Assembly: GCA_934047225.1 (NCBI GenBank)
Contig: OW203989.1
Location: 4,997,977-5,061,976 of the forward strand
From: Ypsolopha sequella
Taxonomy: Eukaryota > Arthropoda > Insecta > Lepidoptera > Ypsolophidae
Direction of reading: 5' to 3'
Length of the DNA: 64,000 nucleotides
In this document: positions 11,349 to 22,007 of the stretch, piece after piece
How the letters are laid out: the number at the start of each line of letters is the position of its first letter
Position numbering within the stretch: position 1 is the stretch's first letter
Notes under the pieces: model-generated
Told to the model about the DNA's origin: nothing
The model's input: only the letters and a program-made list of their open reading frames with translations
Databases searched by the model: none
Made by a program: the position numbers and the translations under genes

Positions 11349-11805
11349 ATGGAGGTAGTAATAATAGTAGTTTATGCTACAAGGGCGAAAAGGAATAAAT
11401 TATGAGGACGATTTAAAACATGAGCGTAGCGAGTGTTTTAAATGTAACCAAATAATATTGCTTTTACGCCCGTGTATCATACTACGTTTTTCAATGCATA
11501 GTGTGAGGAAATAAAACAAATATAATCAAAGAAAACAATTTAATTATTAAAGTTGAAAGTTACATTGTTACAATTTTGCAAGTTAATGATTGGCTCAAAA
11601 GGACTGTATCCAGAGCCGTTAAACAGTGGAAAAAAGGTATAACATTTATGGTACACAAGAAAGGTTGTAGATTAGCCAACTTCCCGTACATAAATTAAAA
11701 AAAAAAAAAATAAAGCCCTAGGGCAAAATAATCGACTTTCTGTTCAGTTTTGATGCATAAAAAGTGGGCCTTTACGAGCACTTGCATTGAAAACATAATT
11801 CTACG
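11349..11805 (+). repeat. Dispersed repeat R, uninterrupted copy
   Basis: A sequence of about 455 bp whose inverted copy flanks Helitron H1 (21510-21612 on the left, 26972-27262 on the right), and again H2 on the right (34806-35096). Shared words include GTAGTTTATGCTAC, AGCGTAGCGAGTGTTTTAAA, ATCATACTACGTTTTTCAAT and CGAGCACTTGCA. This copy has no Helitron and so shows the empty insertion site near 11690-11715. Non-coding. Confidence 0.75.
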
Positions 11806-12235
11806 TATGTTTCTAGAAGGACGTATGCTGACGAAATTGGTATTATACTGAAAAAGGGCCAAGTTAAAAGTACCCGAAATATAAGAGCTTGTATGACTAG
11901 ATTGATGGATGTGGAAGAGGCAAAAGAGTTGTGTCTAGATCGTAGCAGATGAAATTAAGCTATCGGAATTTATCTTATTTGCACATTTATAAATTAAAGA
12001 AACAAAAAAAGATAATACGTTCGGTGATTTACATCACGTCAAGTCACGTTCTTTTATAAAGTTATAACAATTTTTATTTGTGTATTTTTCTCTTAGAGAG
12101 GGGGCTGCAAAATTACCCATTTACACCCCCTTCCCAGCGCCAATGCCGATATCAAGCTAAGTGGTTTTAATTTTTTGGCACTACGCAAATTTTTACTTAT
12201 ATTGTTTTTTTAGTATTGTATTTTTAGTGAGAAGT
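11806..12235. other. Intergenic DNA, nothing recognised
   Basis: No supported gene or repeat. Confidence 0.4.
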
Positions 12236-12400
12236 AATAATAAAAACTTTATTGCACACAAAAAAACATAGATAAATACAGATTAGAATTAATAGAAATA
12301 CAGGGTAAAGGCGGACTTATTTCTGAAAGAAATTTCTTCCAGTCAACAATAAATGACAGAGATGAAGAAAAATAGTACATTGGTTTATTGCAATTTAAAT
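12236..12400 (-). mobile_element. LINE 3' UTR fragment
   Basis: On the minus strand this reads CTGGAAGAAATTTCTTTCAG.., then AATAAGTCCGCCTTTACCCTG, ending in GTGTGCAATAAAG. It matches 16710-16830 (plus; CTGGAAGAGATCGCTTTAAG followed by CGATAAGACCGCC) and 47440-47560 (minus). This is a 3' UTR shared by a Jockey/CR1-like LINE family. No coding part is left here. Confidence 0.6.
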
Positions 12401-12765
12401 TGAGTGCATAAAGAGCGATATATATATGTAATCATAATAAATGTAACAGTCAACATACACTATTAACCTAAAAGTATACTAACTACCTAACGGTCTAAAA
12501 ACTAAACAAAGAGCACTAAAATAATGTATATATTTAAATATGATACATACACAGAAGCGACAAGTGTCTTTGTAAGAAGCCTAACCTTATATCGTAGCTC
12601 TTTTTAAAGAAGCAAGTTTCATAAAACTGGAGGAATTTTAATTTTGTGAGAAGCTCTGTAGTGGGGATTTTCTTTGTTGCATTTAGGAGTCTAGAAAATT
12701 TTCATTTACAGCCAGATATATGTAGATATACTGGCTTTACTTGACATATGAAAACTCTTTTACTG
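12401..12765. other. AT-rich DNA left of a TTAA MITE
   Basis: Nothing recognised. Confidence 0.35.
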
Positions 12766-12769
12766 TTAA

Positions 12770-13237
12770 CGGCCTTACTATTGCCAAATGGGTACTTTCT
12801 AAAGCCTACTCCTCGTTTATGGCCAAACCAAAAATAATGAAAAAATGTATTATGAATAATCAACTATTAGACAACATATGCAACATTTTCTTTTTCATAC
12901 CACCAAAACTTCTACATGTTTTTTTTTTTTTTTACTGAATGGTGTTTTTTGACCTCAAATTCCCTACTGCTCCTGAGTGGCTTGGCCGATTGAATTCATT
13001 TATGCTTTGATAAATAGATAAACTTTATAGCTATAAACATAACATAAGATTATTCAATCGAGTAATCACGTCCACGTGAAAAGTATAATTCTCTCCTATT
13101 TCGCCCTATCAAGGACGCAGCGAGCGTCGTAACAGCCACTATGCATTGCGCGCTGATATGAACGTTATTTCAATGTCGTTTCCGTTGATATTTGTAGTGA
13201 CAAATATCGAGCTGCTAATTTGGCGATGGTAATCACC
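12770..13237 (+). mobile_element. TTAA MITE family B, copy 1
   Basis: A 468-bp non-coding element between two TTAA tetranucleotides (12766-12769 and 13238-13241). The ends are CGGCCTTACTATTGCCAAAT and, on the other strand, GGTGATTACCATCGCCAAAT. Copies lie at 15490-15956 (inverted), 61342-61806 (inverted) and inside all three Helitrons. TTAA duplication is the hallmark of piggyBac-type insertion. Here it interrupts a LINE coding relic. Confidence 0.78.
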
Positions 13238-13500
13238 TTAAGTCCACCAAACTGTGGAACTCCTTTCCTCACACTATCAGCGATAGTCCCTTCGTTGGTG
13301 TGTAAAAGAGCACTACCCTTGACAATGTATTTACTAGATATAAGTATAATTATGTATTTATTAACTGAATATGTATTTTCATTTGCATGTCAATTTTATG
13401 TAGTTTATTGCTTATTTTTAACTTGTAGGTCTATTTTGTAGTATTAATTTAATCTTGTTTCTGTATAACCATTATCATGCACAATATTTATGTCAAATAT
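13238..13500 (+). pseudogene. LINE ORF2 C-terminal relic
   Basis: Directly after the TTAA the plus strand reads KSTKLWNSFPHTISDSPF, the C-terminal region typical of Jockey/CR1-like reverse transcriptase proteins (xLWNSLPxxIRxSPS). A stop follows and then AT-rich 3' sequence. Only about 20-35 codons are recognisable. Confidence 0.55.
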
Positions 13501-15485
13501 GTCTACCAAGCTACCAACCTTAGTTTGCTGGAAGCAATCACATTATTGAGATAAGCACGCCTTTGTACATAACCTTAACCATGTATTTTAAACAAATTCC
13601 TGAAAAATCTGTCACCTTCTAGTGTCAACGTCCATGTCGCGTTCAAAAGCATTCCGAATGGATCATAAGTTTAAGCAGTGATGGACGCCATTGTCCATTC
13701 GGAATGTCTTGATGGGCGTGAGAAGTTTGGTGGTAGTGTTGGCACTATTAGCGTCATGCGGAACGTACTGCTATATGAGTACTCATACAAACAAGATCAA
13801 AAGAGATTACGCTTGAATCCCTGCCGGGTTGTTGTACCTGTCTCTCCGGAATCCTTACAATAAAATATCTATAACGGTAATGAAACACGATAAATCTAAT
13901 AAAAAATCATTAAAATAGGTAGAGGGTTAAATCAGGTAACACTCATAAATCAGGTATTACTCATAAATCAATTCACGTGGAAACTTGGCTTTTCCAGCTT
14001 AGCGCGGCGTTAAACCGTTCGTAATAAAGGTTCAACTTATTGTTAGCTAATGAAATCTTTTATGTATGAATAACCTCAAATGTTTCCTGCTTTATATGAG
14101 AATGGATGTATTTACCTTTGGTTGTTGATGAATCATGATTTCGATTGGGGTGATTTATTGCAGCGGGATCAATATATCTATACTTACTGTTACATCGGCA
14201 AATGGTTGTTCTTTATAGACCTCGCTCAATAATTCAGCCATATTTTATTTTTCACCGGAAGTTGTGATTTCTTCCATTGTAAACGTTTTTGGAGCGTTAA
14301 ATCCGAATATAAGGTTTGCTAACATAATTTCGTGACGGAACATTGAACAAATTGCAAAAGAACGTATAAAATCTCATTTTTTGTTTTGCTAAGACCTCGG
14401 AAACTATCAACTATTCTTATATAAAATGAAAGTTCATGAAATTTCCTACAGATTTCATTCAGTAAGTTTATTTTTCTGACGAACCGTTGGGGCTCAAGCG
14501 CCAGTTTTCAGCTGTCTCCGGACAGTTTCCGGCTGTCTGATGATGATGATGATGATGATCATCAATCATCGTCATCATCATGATGATATGGTCAAGTGAG
14601 TCATGTCATGTCAGTTTGTCAGTGCTGCCTGTTGAGTCCTGGTCCATAATGAGCACTAAGTGACCATATGTATAGTAGATCTCTTCAGGCGTTTTCAAGC
14701 AAAAAAGCGGCACTTAAAAATAATAATTTGAATGTCTATGAAACTCGGATTTCAGCCCACTGTGGCGGTCGCAGCAGCGTACTGTACCTTGACCGTTACC
14801 TCTGTACCTCGCCTACGAATAATTGTTTATGAAAAAATATCAAGTTGGTTTCTTAACCGCGTTCTTGAAACGAACGTTTGAAAACCAAAAAAAGATAGTA
14901 GAAAACATTGTTTTTAACTATAAATCATAATACATTGTACATTAATACATGAGTAAAATCCCTAGATAAAAGACCAATAAATCAAATGTATTTTTTTGAA
15001 TACAAGGAGAGTCCGAATTGCTTCAAACGGATTCTCGAAAGTTTGGCGTTGTTCATGTTCTAGATTCATGAACAGTCTTGAACATAGATTACGGACTTCA
15101 ATATTTCTTCAAAACAAAAGTTTTCACCATATTTTATTGAACGTCCCAACACATTTCGTACAACTTTACCCCTTTTAAAGTAACTCCAGACAACACTCAC
15201 TTTTGAGACCATCAAAGTCCCATCGCAACAAAATATTCCACACATCGGAGAGTTCTGATACTTTACAAATTCTTCCGAAACGAACGATCTGTTGAGAGAA
15301 GGATAGTTTTTGACTCACATGTATTGCAAAGAAAAAGTGCTCTTGTTTCGTTTGTCTTAAGTAAAAGATTGCTTTGGTTAGGGAATTTAAAAACTTACAA
15401 ATATGTTTTGCAAGCCACAGATGTTATATCCTACGAAGTCTACTCGGCTATTGTTGTAGTAGTGACGTGTACTGTTGCGCGGTTT
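13501..15485. other. Intergenic DNA with a GAT/ATC microsatellite
   Basis: No supported gene. A trinucleotide run of GAT units turning into CAT/ATC units lies at about 14538-14590 and is self-complementary. Short open frames (13678-13863, 14996-15178, 15324-15512) carry no motif. Confidence 0.45.
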
Positions 15486-15489
15486 TTAA

Positions 15490-15956
15490 GACGATTACCG
15501 TCGCCAAATTAGCAGCTCGATGTTTGTCTGTATGAATGTCGACGGAAACGACATTGAAATAACGTTCAAATCAGTGCACAATGCGTGGTGGCTGTTACGA
15601 CGCTCGCTGCGTCCTTGAAAGGGCAAAATAGGAGAAAATAATACTTTTCACATGGGCGTCATTGTTCGATTGAATAATTCTATGTTATATTTATAGCTAT
15701 CAAGTTTATCTATTTATCAAAGCATAAATGAATTAAATCACCTAAGCCGCTTAGGAGCAGTAGGAAATTCAAGCCAAAAAAACACCATTCAGTTGAAACA
15801 ATTTTTCATATAGAAGTTTTGGTGGTACGAAAAAGGAAAATGTTGCATATGTTGTCGTAGAGTTGATAATCCATAATACATTTTTTCAATATTTTTGGTT
15901 TGGCCATAAAAGAGGAGTAGGCTTTAGAAAGTACCCATTTGGCGATATTAAGGGCC
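15490..15956 (-). mobile_element. TTAA MITE family B, copy 2
   Basis: Inverted copy of 12770-13237 between TTAA at 15486-15489 and 15957-15960. Ends are GACGATTACCGTCGCCAAAT and, on the other strand, GGCCCTTAATATCGCCAAAT. Non-coding. Confidence 0.8.
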
Positions 15957-16089
15957 TTAAGCGCTCCTGAGGTTACGCACACCAGAGAAAGTGCGTATGC
16001 ATGCACTACTACAACCATAGGTAAGTAGACTTCGTGGAATAAAACATCTGTACCCAGGTTACCATTATACGTACATATAGGTATATTAT

Positions 16090-16840
16090 CTATTATCTAC
16101 TACAAGCGCAACTTGACAAACTCGAACGTCTTCAAAATTTTTGTATAAGATTAATTTTTGCTCTTCGCAAGTTTGATCACGTTTCTGAATTTCGTTCTCA
16201 ACTTAACTGGCTCCCTATTCGTCAGCGCCGTGATACTCACATCCTGTCTCTATTATTTTCCGTGTTGCACAATCATGCAATTCCTTCCTACCTTATGATT
16301 AATTCTTTAAGATTAAGAATATAAGAATTAAGATTAATTAATCCTTTTGGCAACACCATCTTATTTATCGTCCTTCTTCACAAATTCCTTTTTAGTCCTA
16401 GCTGTTCGGTTGTGGAACGATCTTCCTTTGCCAATAAGGAGAGCTCCATCACTGCCTGTCTTCAGAAAATTAGTCAAGGGTTATTATTTGTCACTCTAAC
16501 TCTTCCGCACCATATTTTGTATTCAGAGCTTTTATATTTCAATTTTTTACATGTATATTTGTAAAATGTATTTATTATATTTGAAATAATTATTTATATA
16601 TGTAGGTATATGTATGTATTATTTTTTATATAATTTGGCTTCTACTTTATATACCTTATTTTACATGTACACCGCCTTTTCAGCAATCTTAATGATTTTT
16701 TTCCACCTAAAGGTTGTCTGGAAGAGATCGCTTTAAGCGATAAGACCGCCTATTTTTACTTACCCTTTGTACTCGTATTTTTCAGTTCAATTAATTGTAT
16801 TATTTTTCTTTTCTGGTGTGACAACAAAGCTGTATTGTAT
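16090..16840 (+). pseudogene. LINE ORF2 C-terminal relic plus 3' UTR
   Basis: The plus strand reads QLDKLERLQNFCIRLIFAL and then RKFDHVSEFRSQLNWLPIR, a C-terminal segment of a Jockey/CR1-like LINE ORF2, followed by frameshifted remains containing LWNDLPLP-like sequence. The 3' UTR contains CTGGAAGAGATCGCTTTAAG and CGATAAGACCGCC (about 16718-16752) and ends in a TGTATTGTATTG tail at about 16828-16842. The same ORF2 segment survives better at 48746-49382 (minus). Confidence 0.7.
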
Positions 16841-17185
16841 TGTGGTAGAGCTGGTGCCGGGCTCGACTTTGGAGGTACCACCATCTTACTTGGAGACCCC
16901 CTCGAAGTAATTCGAGGGAGAGTAAGAAGACAGCTCACAGGCAAAAGACCAGGAGGCCCACCATGTCTGGGCCCGATGGATGGCGGTATATCCATCCCTA
17001 ATAGCTGGACCTTATGGAACAGACTGATGACGGGCAGCGGCGTCACTGGTGTGAGGGTTGCGGCACCACGCTCACCAACCCGCCTGCCCAGCGTGTGTGA
17101 GTATAGGCAATTCTTCCAGGATGTCCGCCGGGAGTGGCAAAGTCCTGGAAAGGCTTATGTCCAGGACTAAGCTGATGGATGGATC
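16841..17185 (+). mobile_element. RTE-like LINE 3' end fragment
   Basis: Starts GTGGTAGAGCTGGTGCCGGG, passes through CCACCATCTTACTTGGA and GGCCCACCATG, and ends AAAGGCTTATGTCCAGGACT followed by GATGGATGG. An inverted copy is at 63455-63790. The GGCC-TATGTCCA end followed by a GATGGATG tail also appears at 19563-19870, where RTE-type protein remains are visible. The 111-codon open frame here is probably incidental, ending in KAYVQD like the RTE C-terminus. Confidence 0.55.
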
Positions 17186-17356
17186 TATTATCTTAAAAGC
17201 AGTGGTAACTCAGTTGGTAAATCCCTAATGATCCCTAAGACCCAGATTTGAATACATTCAGTTAGTAAATCTGCGAAAATGAAAAAAGAATTGGACCTGC
17301 CCATACAAAACTTACAGCAAATTCTTAAAATTATATACCTATATCGTCACGACATG

Positions 17357-17673
17357 AATCCCCGAGGGGATGTCAGGGGTGTTCAGAGTATAAACTGTGA
17401 AATGCAAGTAACAGTCCACACTCTATACACTCCGTTTCACCGACGATTATTACGTCCCAACGTGATGAGTGGTGAACCCTATCGCCGTACTTCGAGCACA
17501 AATACACCATATTTTTAGGGCATGCAGGTTTCCTTACGATGTTTCCCTTCACCGTTCAGCAAGTCTTAAGTAAGGCAAATATTATGCACATGAATTCCGA
17601 AAAACTCATTAGTGCATGCCTGACCGGGGATCGAACCTTGAGAGGCCAGCGTTCTACCGCTGAGCTATCGCAT
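17357..17673 (-). repeat. tRNA-derived SINE
   Basis: On the minus strand the head has an A box (TAGCTCAGCGG) and a B box (GGTTCGATCC, 17628-17637 on plus). The body contains GGGCATGCAGG-related sequence, the GTAATAATCGTCGGTGAAAC word and ACACCCCTGACATCCCC near its end. Same family as 3704-3945 and 19135-19455. Confidence 0.82.
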
Positions 17674-18138
17674 TTTTTCTTAAAATTAGTATTGAGAGAA
17701 CTCAGATTGGTCTGGGGGAGTAAAGTATAATTTTGTTCGTTAGCGCAGGTTTGTTTCTGTGGAAAATTTATTCAGTATGATCAGTAAAGTATGTGGTATC
17801 GTTTAAAGATAGCAGTCTATTTACCCCCTTTATATCAAAGATTTAGATGGTTGGCTTCAATTGATTCAATCAATTGAGATTCAAATTACAGATTAATGAC
17901 AGATAAGTAGACAGAGACAGACCACTGTTTTTTTATAAACAATCACACATCACAATCCATATAATGTCTTAAATTCTCAAGTGACGTCATATCGGACAAT
18001 TCTTTAAAAATCATAAAAAGGTAATGGTTAATTTATATACCGAAATAATGAAAACTGTGTCCTAAAATGGCGTTTATTCTTTGAAAAAAAATGAAAAAAT
18101 AAACCTTTTAGAAATTAAGCTATGGGAATTTGTAGAAT
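17674..18138. other. Intergenic DNA, nothing recognised
   Basis: No supported gene or repeat. Confidence 0.4.
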
Positions 18139-18397
18139 TTTTATCTCTCCGTCTGTCATACATCTGTCTGTCATGTTCTGTTTTATCTCTCTGTCTGTCA
18201 TACATCTGTCTGTCATGTTCTGTTTTATCTCTCTGTCTGTCATACATCTGTCTGTCATGTTCTGTTTTATCTCTCTGTCTGTCATACATCTGTCTGTCAT
18301 GTTCTGTTTTATCTCTCTGTCTGTCATACATCTGTCTGTCATGTTTTGTTTTATCTCTCTGTCTGTCATACATCTGTCTGTCATGTTCTGTTTTAAC
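18139..18397. repeat. 42-bp minisatellite, about six units
   Basis: Units of exactly 42 bp built from TCTGTCTGTCATACA, TCTGTCTGTCATGT and TCTGTTTTATCTC repeat about six times with a few substitutions. Because 42 is a multiple of 3, several frames on both strands stay open through the array. The resulting 96-147 codon frames, which read for example as DRQMYDRQRDKTEH repeats, are artefacts of the repeat. Confidence 0.9.
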
Positions 18398-18763
18398 TCG
18401 AGAACCACCTAACGGATTTGGATGCGTTTTTTTTTTATTATCTTTGTAATGACCATGGTCAACATATAGGCAATAAAGGGTGTTGAAAAAATAACCACCA
18501 AGCCAAAAACGGGGCAAATGTATGATATAGAAATCCCTAAGGACTGATTTTTGGGACTTGTCACGAAATCAAAAGAAACGTGATCGTCCGCTTGTGTTAG
18601 ATAAATATTAAATAAAACCAAATATTTTCACTTCGAACAATATTGTCATTAATTTCTTGCTAAAAAAATCAGCTATTGACAAAAACTACACAAAATTGCG
18701 CAAGATATCAAAGCAAAAATCAGAGAAAAAACTGGGCCAGTTCAGTTGATCTATGCTGCATGC

Positions 18764-18921
18764 ACCCGTAGTATAAGGTTTAATTGTACGCGACGCAACT
18801 TAGTTAAATCACAAGTGCGAGGAGCGTGATACGATGTTTTTGCGATTAAACAGTACATCACACTCCTTGCACTTGTGATTCAACTAGTAGCGTCGCGCGC
18901 GATTAAAACTTATGCTACGGG
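18764..18921. mobile_element. Fold-back MITE
   Basis: About 158 bp with arms of about 65 bp. The left arm starts ACCCGTAGTATAAGGTTTAA and the right arm, read on the minus strand, starts CCCCGTAGCATAAGTTTTAA. Both continue through CGACGC and ATCACAAGTGC. No coding sequence and no clear target duplication. Confidence 0.65.
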
Positions 18922-19134
18922 GCCTGGTCCCACATTGTTTACTATTCCAGCAAGTTAGTGTCCCTACGTATACTGTCCAAATCAGCTTCCGATATTGTAC
19001 ATAAATAACAAAAGATGTGATTACTTTTCCGGAACGGAAAAGGTTTCCGGTTAATTTGTTCCCAGTTCACCAGACCAGTCATTAGACCTGAATGTGACAT
19101 TACATTATACGAGTATTGATGGATTATTAAAAAG

Positions 19135-19455
19135 GCGGCGGTAGCTCAGACGTAGAATGCTGGCTTCTCAATCTTGAGGACCAGGTTCGAAGTTCAATCC
19201 CCGGTCTGGCATGAACCAATAAGTTTTTCGGAACTTATGTGCATAGTATTTGAAAGTTATAGTATGAAAGGTGCAGAAAAACATCGTGAGGAAATCTGCA
19301 TGCCTTAAGAAACGTGTATTTGTGCCCGATAGAACGTCGATAGAGCTTAACATTCATCACGTTGGGACGTAATCATCGTCGGTGAAACGCGAGTGTACCG
19401 AGTAATCACAGTTTACAGTCAAGAACACCTCTGACACACCCCTCGGGGATTCATG
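19135..19455 (+). repeat. tRNA-derived SINE with expanded head
   Basis: The head contains GGTAGCTCAGACGTAG (A box) and AGTTCAATCC (B box, about 19191-19200). The body carries GCATGCCTTAAGAAACGTG, CACGTTGGGACGTAATCATC, GGTGAAACGCGAGTGTACC and CACACCCCTCGGGGATTCAT. Sequence between the A and B boxes is longer than in a tRNA. The head shares GGTTCGA twice, suggesting a small internal duplication. Confidence 0.8.
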
Positions 19456-19562
19456 TCGTAACGATATATTTAAATATGTTTTATCTATTCATTAAAAAAA
19501 ATTGTAACGGTGTTTTTTTTCCATATCCACTTATTCCTATTTTATATAGGAAAAGCTGTTCA

Positions 19563-19870
19563 GTATATTCCATCCATCCATCAGCCCGTACGGGCTGCTG
19601 GACATAGGCCTCCCCTATATTACGCCACTCTTGGCGGTCCTCAGTCATCCTCATTCAGCCGCCACCCACAACCAAAACGGCCTTCAGATCGTCAATCCAG
19701 CGGGTACGAGGGCGGCCTACGCTGCGCTTTGCTGTACGTGATCTCCATTCCAATGCCTTACGGCCCCAACGGTTATCACGTCGGCGACAAATATGGCCAG
19801 TCCACTGCCACTTCAACTTACTGATTCGACAGACTATGTCGGTCACCTTCGATCTCTGACGGATATCTTA
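19563..19870 (-). pseudogene. RTE-type LINE 3' end
   Basis: On the minus strand, RISKLKWQWTGHICRRRDN and then RWGRKALEWRSRTAKRSVG, GRPRTRWIDDL match the conserved C-terminal end of RTE/BovB-like reverse transcriptase proteins. The last part reads GGCCTATGTCCAGCAGCCCG and ends in TGATGGATGGATGG. It is 5'-truncated, so only the last 70-100 codons are present. Confidence 0.78.
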
Positions 19871-20179
19871 TCAGTTCAGTATATTAGAAAAAAAATATAA
19901 AATGGTTCCATTTTAAGAAACATGTTCATTTACACCAAATTTTATTATTGACTATGCCACACATCATTATTATTATATTTTTATCTCTTGGAGACGTCTG
20001 CGTGTCGCAGATGAAACCCACAGTCCAAATTTATGTTCCTAGGTTTAATCAGCTGGCCCGGGCATTAATAGATCAGTCAGTTATGACATTCTCTTATTTA
20101 ATATATTTAGCCAAAATTGTTATACTTACTCATATACAAATCATACAACCATTATACTCACATACACACTTAATAATTG

Positions 20180-20445
20180 TCCACTCTTGATGGAATTCGT
20201 GCAGCTCTCTGCAGGTGACGACAGAATAACAGCGTCGCAGATTTCGGTTTGCGGCATTATGCTGAGTTGGAGCCTTTTTCTCTTTGCCTTGACACTCATA
20301 CCACTAGGATAAATTTAACTTTATTTTAGTGTTTTAACTTTACTTTATTTTTTTTCTTTTATTTAAGTTCTTATTTAAGTTCTACTTTGTTTTTGTATGT
20401 ACGTGTCGTGTTTTTGAGAAATAAATGTTATATCTATCTATCTAC
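20180..20445 (+). mobile_element. LINE 3' end with TATC tail
   Basis: Contains CAGAATAACAGCGTCGCAG and ATGCTGAGTTGGAGCCTTTT, an AATAAA, and a TATCTATCTATC tail at about 20431-20443. Related to 8335-8590. No ORF of the element remains. Confidence 0.62.
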
Positions 20446-20581
20446 ACCCGGTATTTGCCTACACAATATCAGTATACCTAAAATACGTCAGAATGTTCTA
20501 CTAATGTTCTGACACTGCCAGAATTAATTGAACCGCTTTTCCTGGATTAGTGTTGCCGGTTATTGCTTGACATAGTGTGTA

Positions 20582-21061
20582 CTAGGGATGATGAATATAA
20601 CCATTAACCAGTAAATTTAACGAATATTGAAAATTAACCATGATATTCAATAAACAAAATTATGTAACATTATCGAATAAAAATATCATATCAACTTCTC
20701 CAGCCGATATTTATGTTTGATATTTTTAACACATATTTAGATTGGTTATTAGTTGATTATTAGGTTAGTTTTGTTGTGTTACTTGAAAAACAAAGACGCA
20801 TCGTCACGTTGTTGTTGTTTTCCGTTAAATGTGATAACCTACTTAACCTACTTGGAAACATTTCGATATGTGTGTGGGAGTGAAAAAGTTATAGAGTTAT
20901 TTTTTATTGGTTGAAAATATTCGTTAATACTTTTATTAAATGATCGCATTCAATAAAAATATTAACGAATATTTTCAACCAATAAAATGATCGATATTTT
21001 TTTTTATCAATTTACTACGAGTATTAACCAATAAACAATTTTAACCATTATTGACATCTCT
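20582..21061. mobile_element. hAT-type MITE with 8-bp target duplication
   Basis: A 480-bp AT-rich non-coding element flanked by identical AGTGTGTA (20574-20581 and 21062-21069). The ends are CTAGGGATG and CATCTCT, a short imperfect inverted repeat. Inside, 20908-20990 is a strong hairpin with arms of about 33 bp (TTGGTTGAAAATATTCG...CGAATATTTTCAACCAA). Eight-base duplications and an A-GRGATG end are usual for hAT elements. Confidence 0.72.
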
Positions 21062-21213
21062 AGTGTGTACTACGAGTACATACACACTTACACATACTCT
21101 GAGTATGAGTAGCGTGTTTCTTCTATTATTTCTATAATGAGTGTTTTTAGAGGTTTGGTTTTTAAATTTAAATAAAACATGCAAAAACAATGTAATTAGT
21201 CAGTATGTTGGCT

Positions 21214-21499
21214 TTATTTAAAACACATTGTTATGCCATTAAGGCTTAAATATGATTTTGGGCATATGGGCGCCACGGTTTGTTCGAATGAAGCGCAATC
21301 TGGAAGTCCAATTTTCGACTGTATATCGCCAATAACGCGGCGGATGTTGGCTTCCAGGTGATCCAACGTCTGTGGTTTATCAGCGTAGACTTGTGACTTC
21401 ACATATCCCCAAAGAAAATAATCCATAGGCGTGAGATCACACGACCGTGGAGGCCAATTACTCGGATGGACGATTATGTCGGCCGTAAAATGGCCGAAA
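21214..21499 (-). pseudogene. Tc1/mariner-superfamily transposase C-terminal fragment
   Basis: On the minus strand: SNWPPRSCDLTPMDYFLWG, then YVKSQVYADKPQTLDHLEA and further to SLNGITMCFK. The PPRS-DLTP-DYFLWG block is the last catalytic region of an IS630-Tc1-mariner transposase family. Only about 90 codons survive, and everything upstream is missing. It lies immediately left of repeat R. Confidence 0.72.
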
Positions 21500-21509
21500 A
21501 AGACAGAAA

Positions 21510-21612
21510 GCTTAAATTAAGTTTTCATTGCAAGTGCTCGTAAAGGCCCACTTTTTGTGCATCAAAACCGAAAGAAAGTCGATTATTTTGCCCTAGCGCT
21601 TTATTATTATTA
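21510..21612 (-). repeat. Left part of repeat R interrupted by Helitron H1
   Basis: Inverted match to 11717-11805 (GTGCTCGTAAAGGCCCACTT, GTCGATTATTTTGCCCTAG). The repeat resumes at 26972, immediately after H1. Confidence 0.75.
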
Positions 21613-22007
21613 CTAGCTGACCCGGCAAACTTCGTTCCGCCTAACAGTCTAATAATATCGTGTTAACTTTAGTTAAACTTAATTTAGGATATCATTAAGG
21701 TAATAACATTAATACAACTTTTTTTGCAAATACAGAAATGTTTTCTTGCTTGCCATTGCAAAAGAAGAATGGCAGGGACCCATGTAGTTTCAGTACCGTT
21801 GTTAGGCTTAGCGTAGGGTATTGAAAATATGCAGAAATAATAGTTCTTGGAATAACTAAGAAAAAAGGTAATCGCAGTATCTTTTTAAAACTTGGGGCTT
21901 AGATGTTGTTTAGTGATATCAAAACACTGTACATTAATACGTAAGGATCGAATTAATAACCAACCTCTTTTGTACTTTGCCGTAAATGCAAATGTCATCT
22001 GTCATTT

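Noticed and set aside
18139..18397. Possible CRISPR-like array
   Set aside because: Units are contiguous with no unique spacers, and the genome is eukaryotic. It is a minisatellite.
18074..18517. Open frames of 96-147 codons on both strands with DRQMYDRQRDK-like repeats
   Set aside because: They are translations of a 42-bp minisatellite whose length is a multiple of three. No non-repeat domain.
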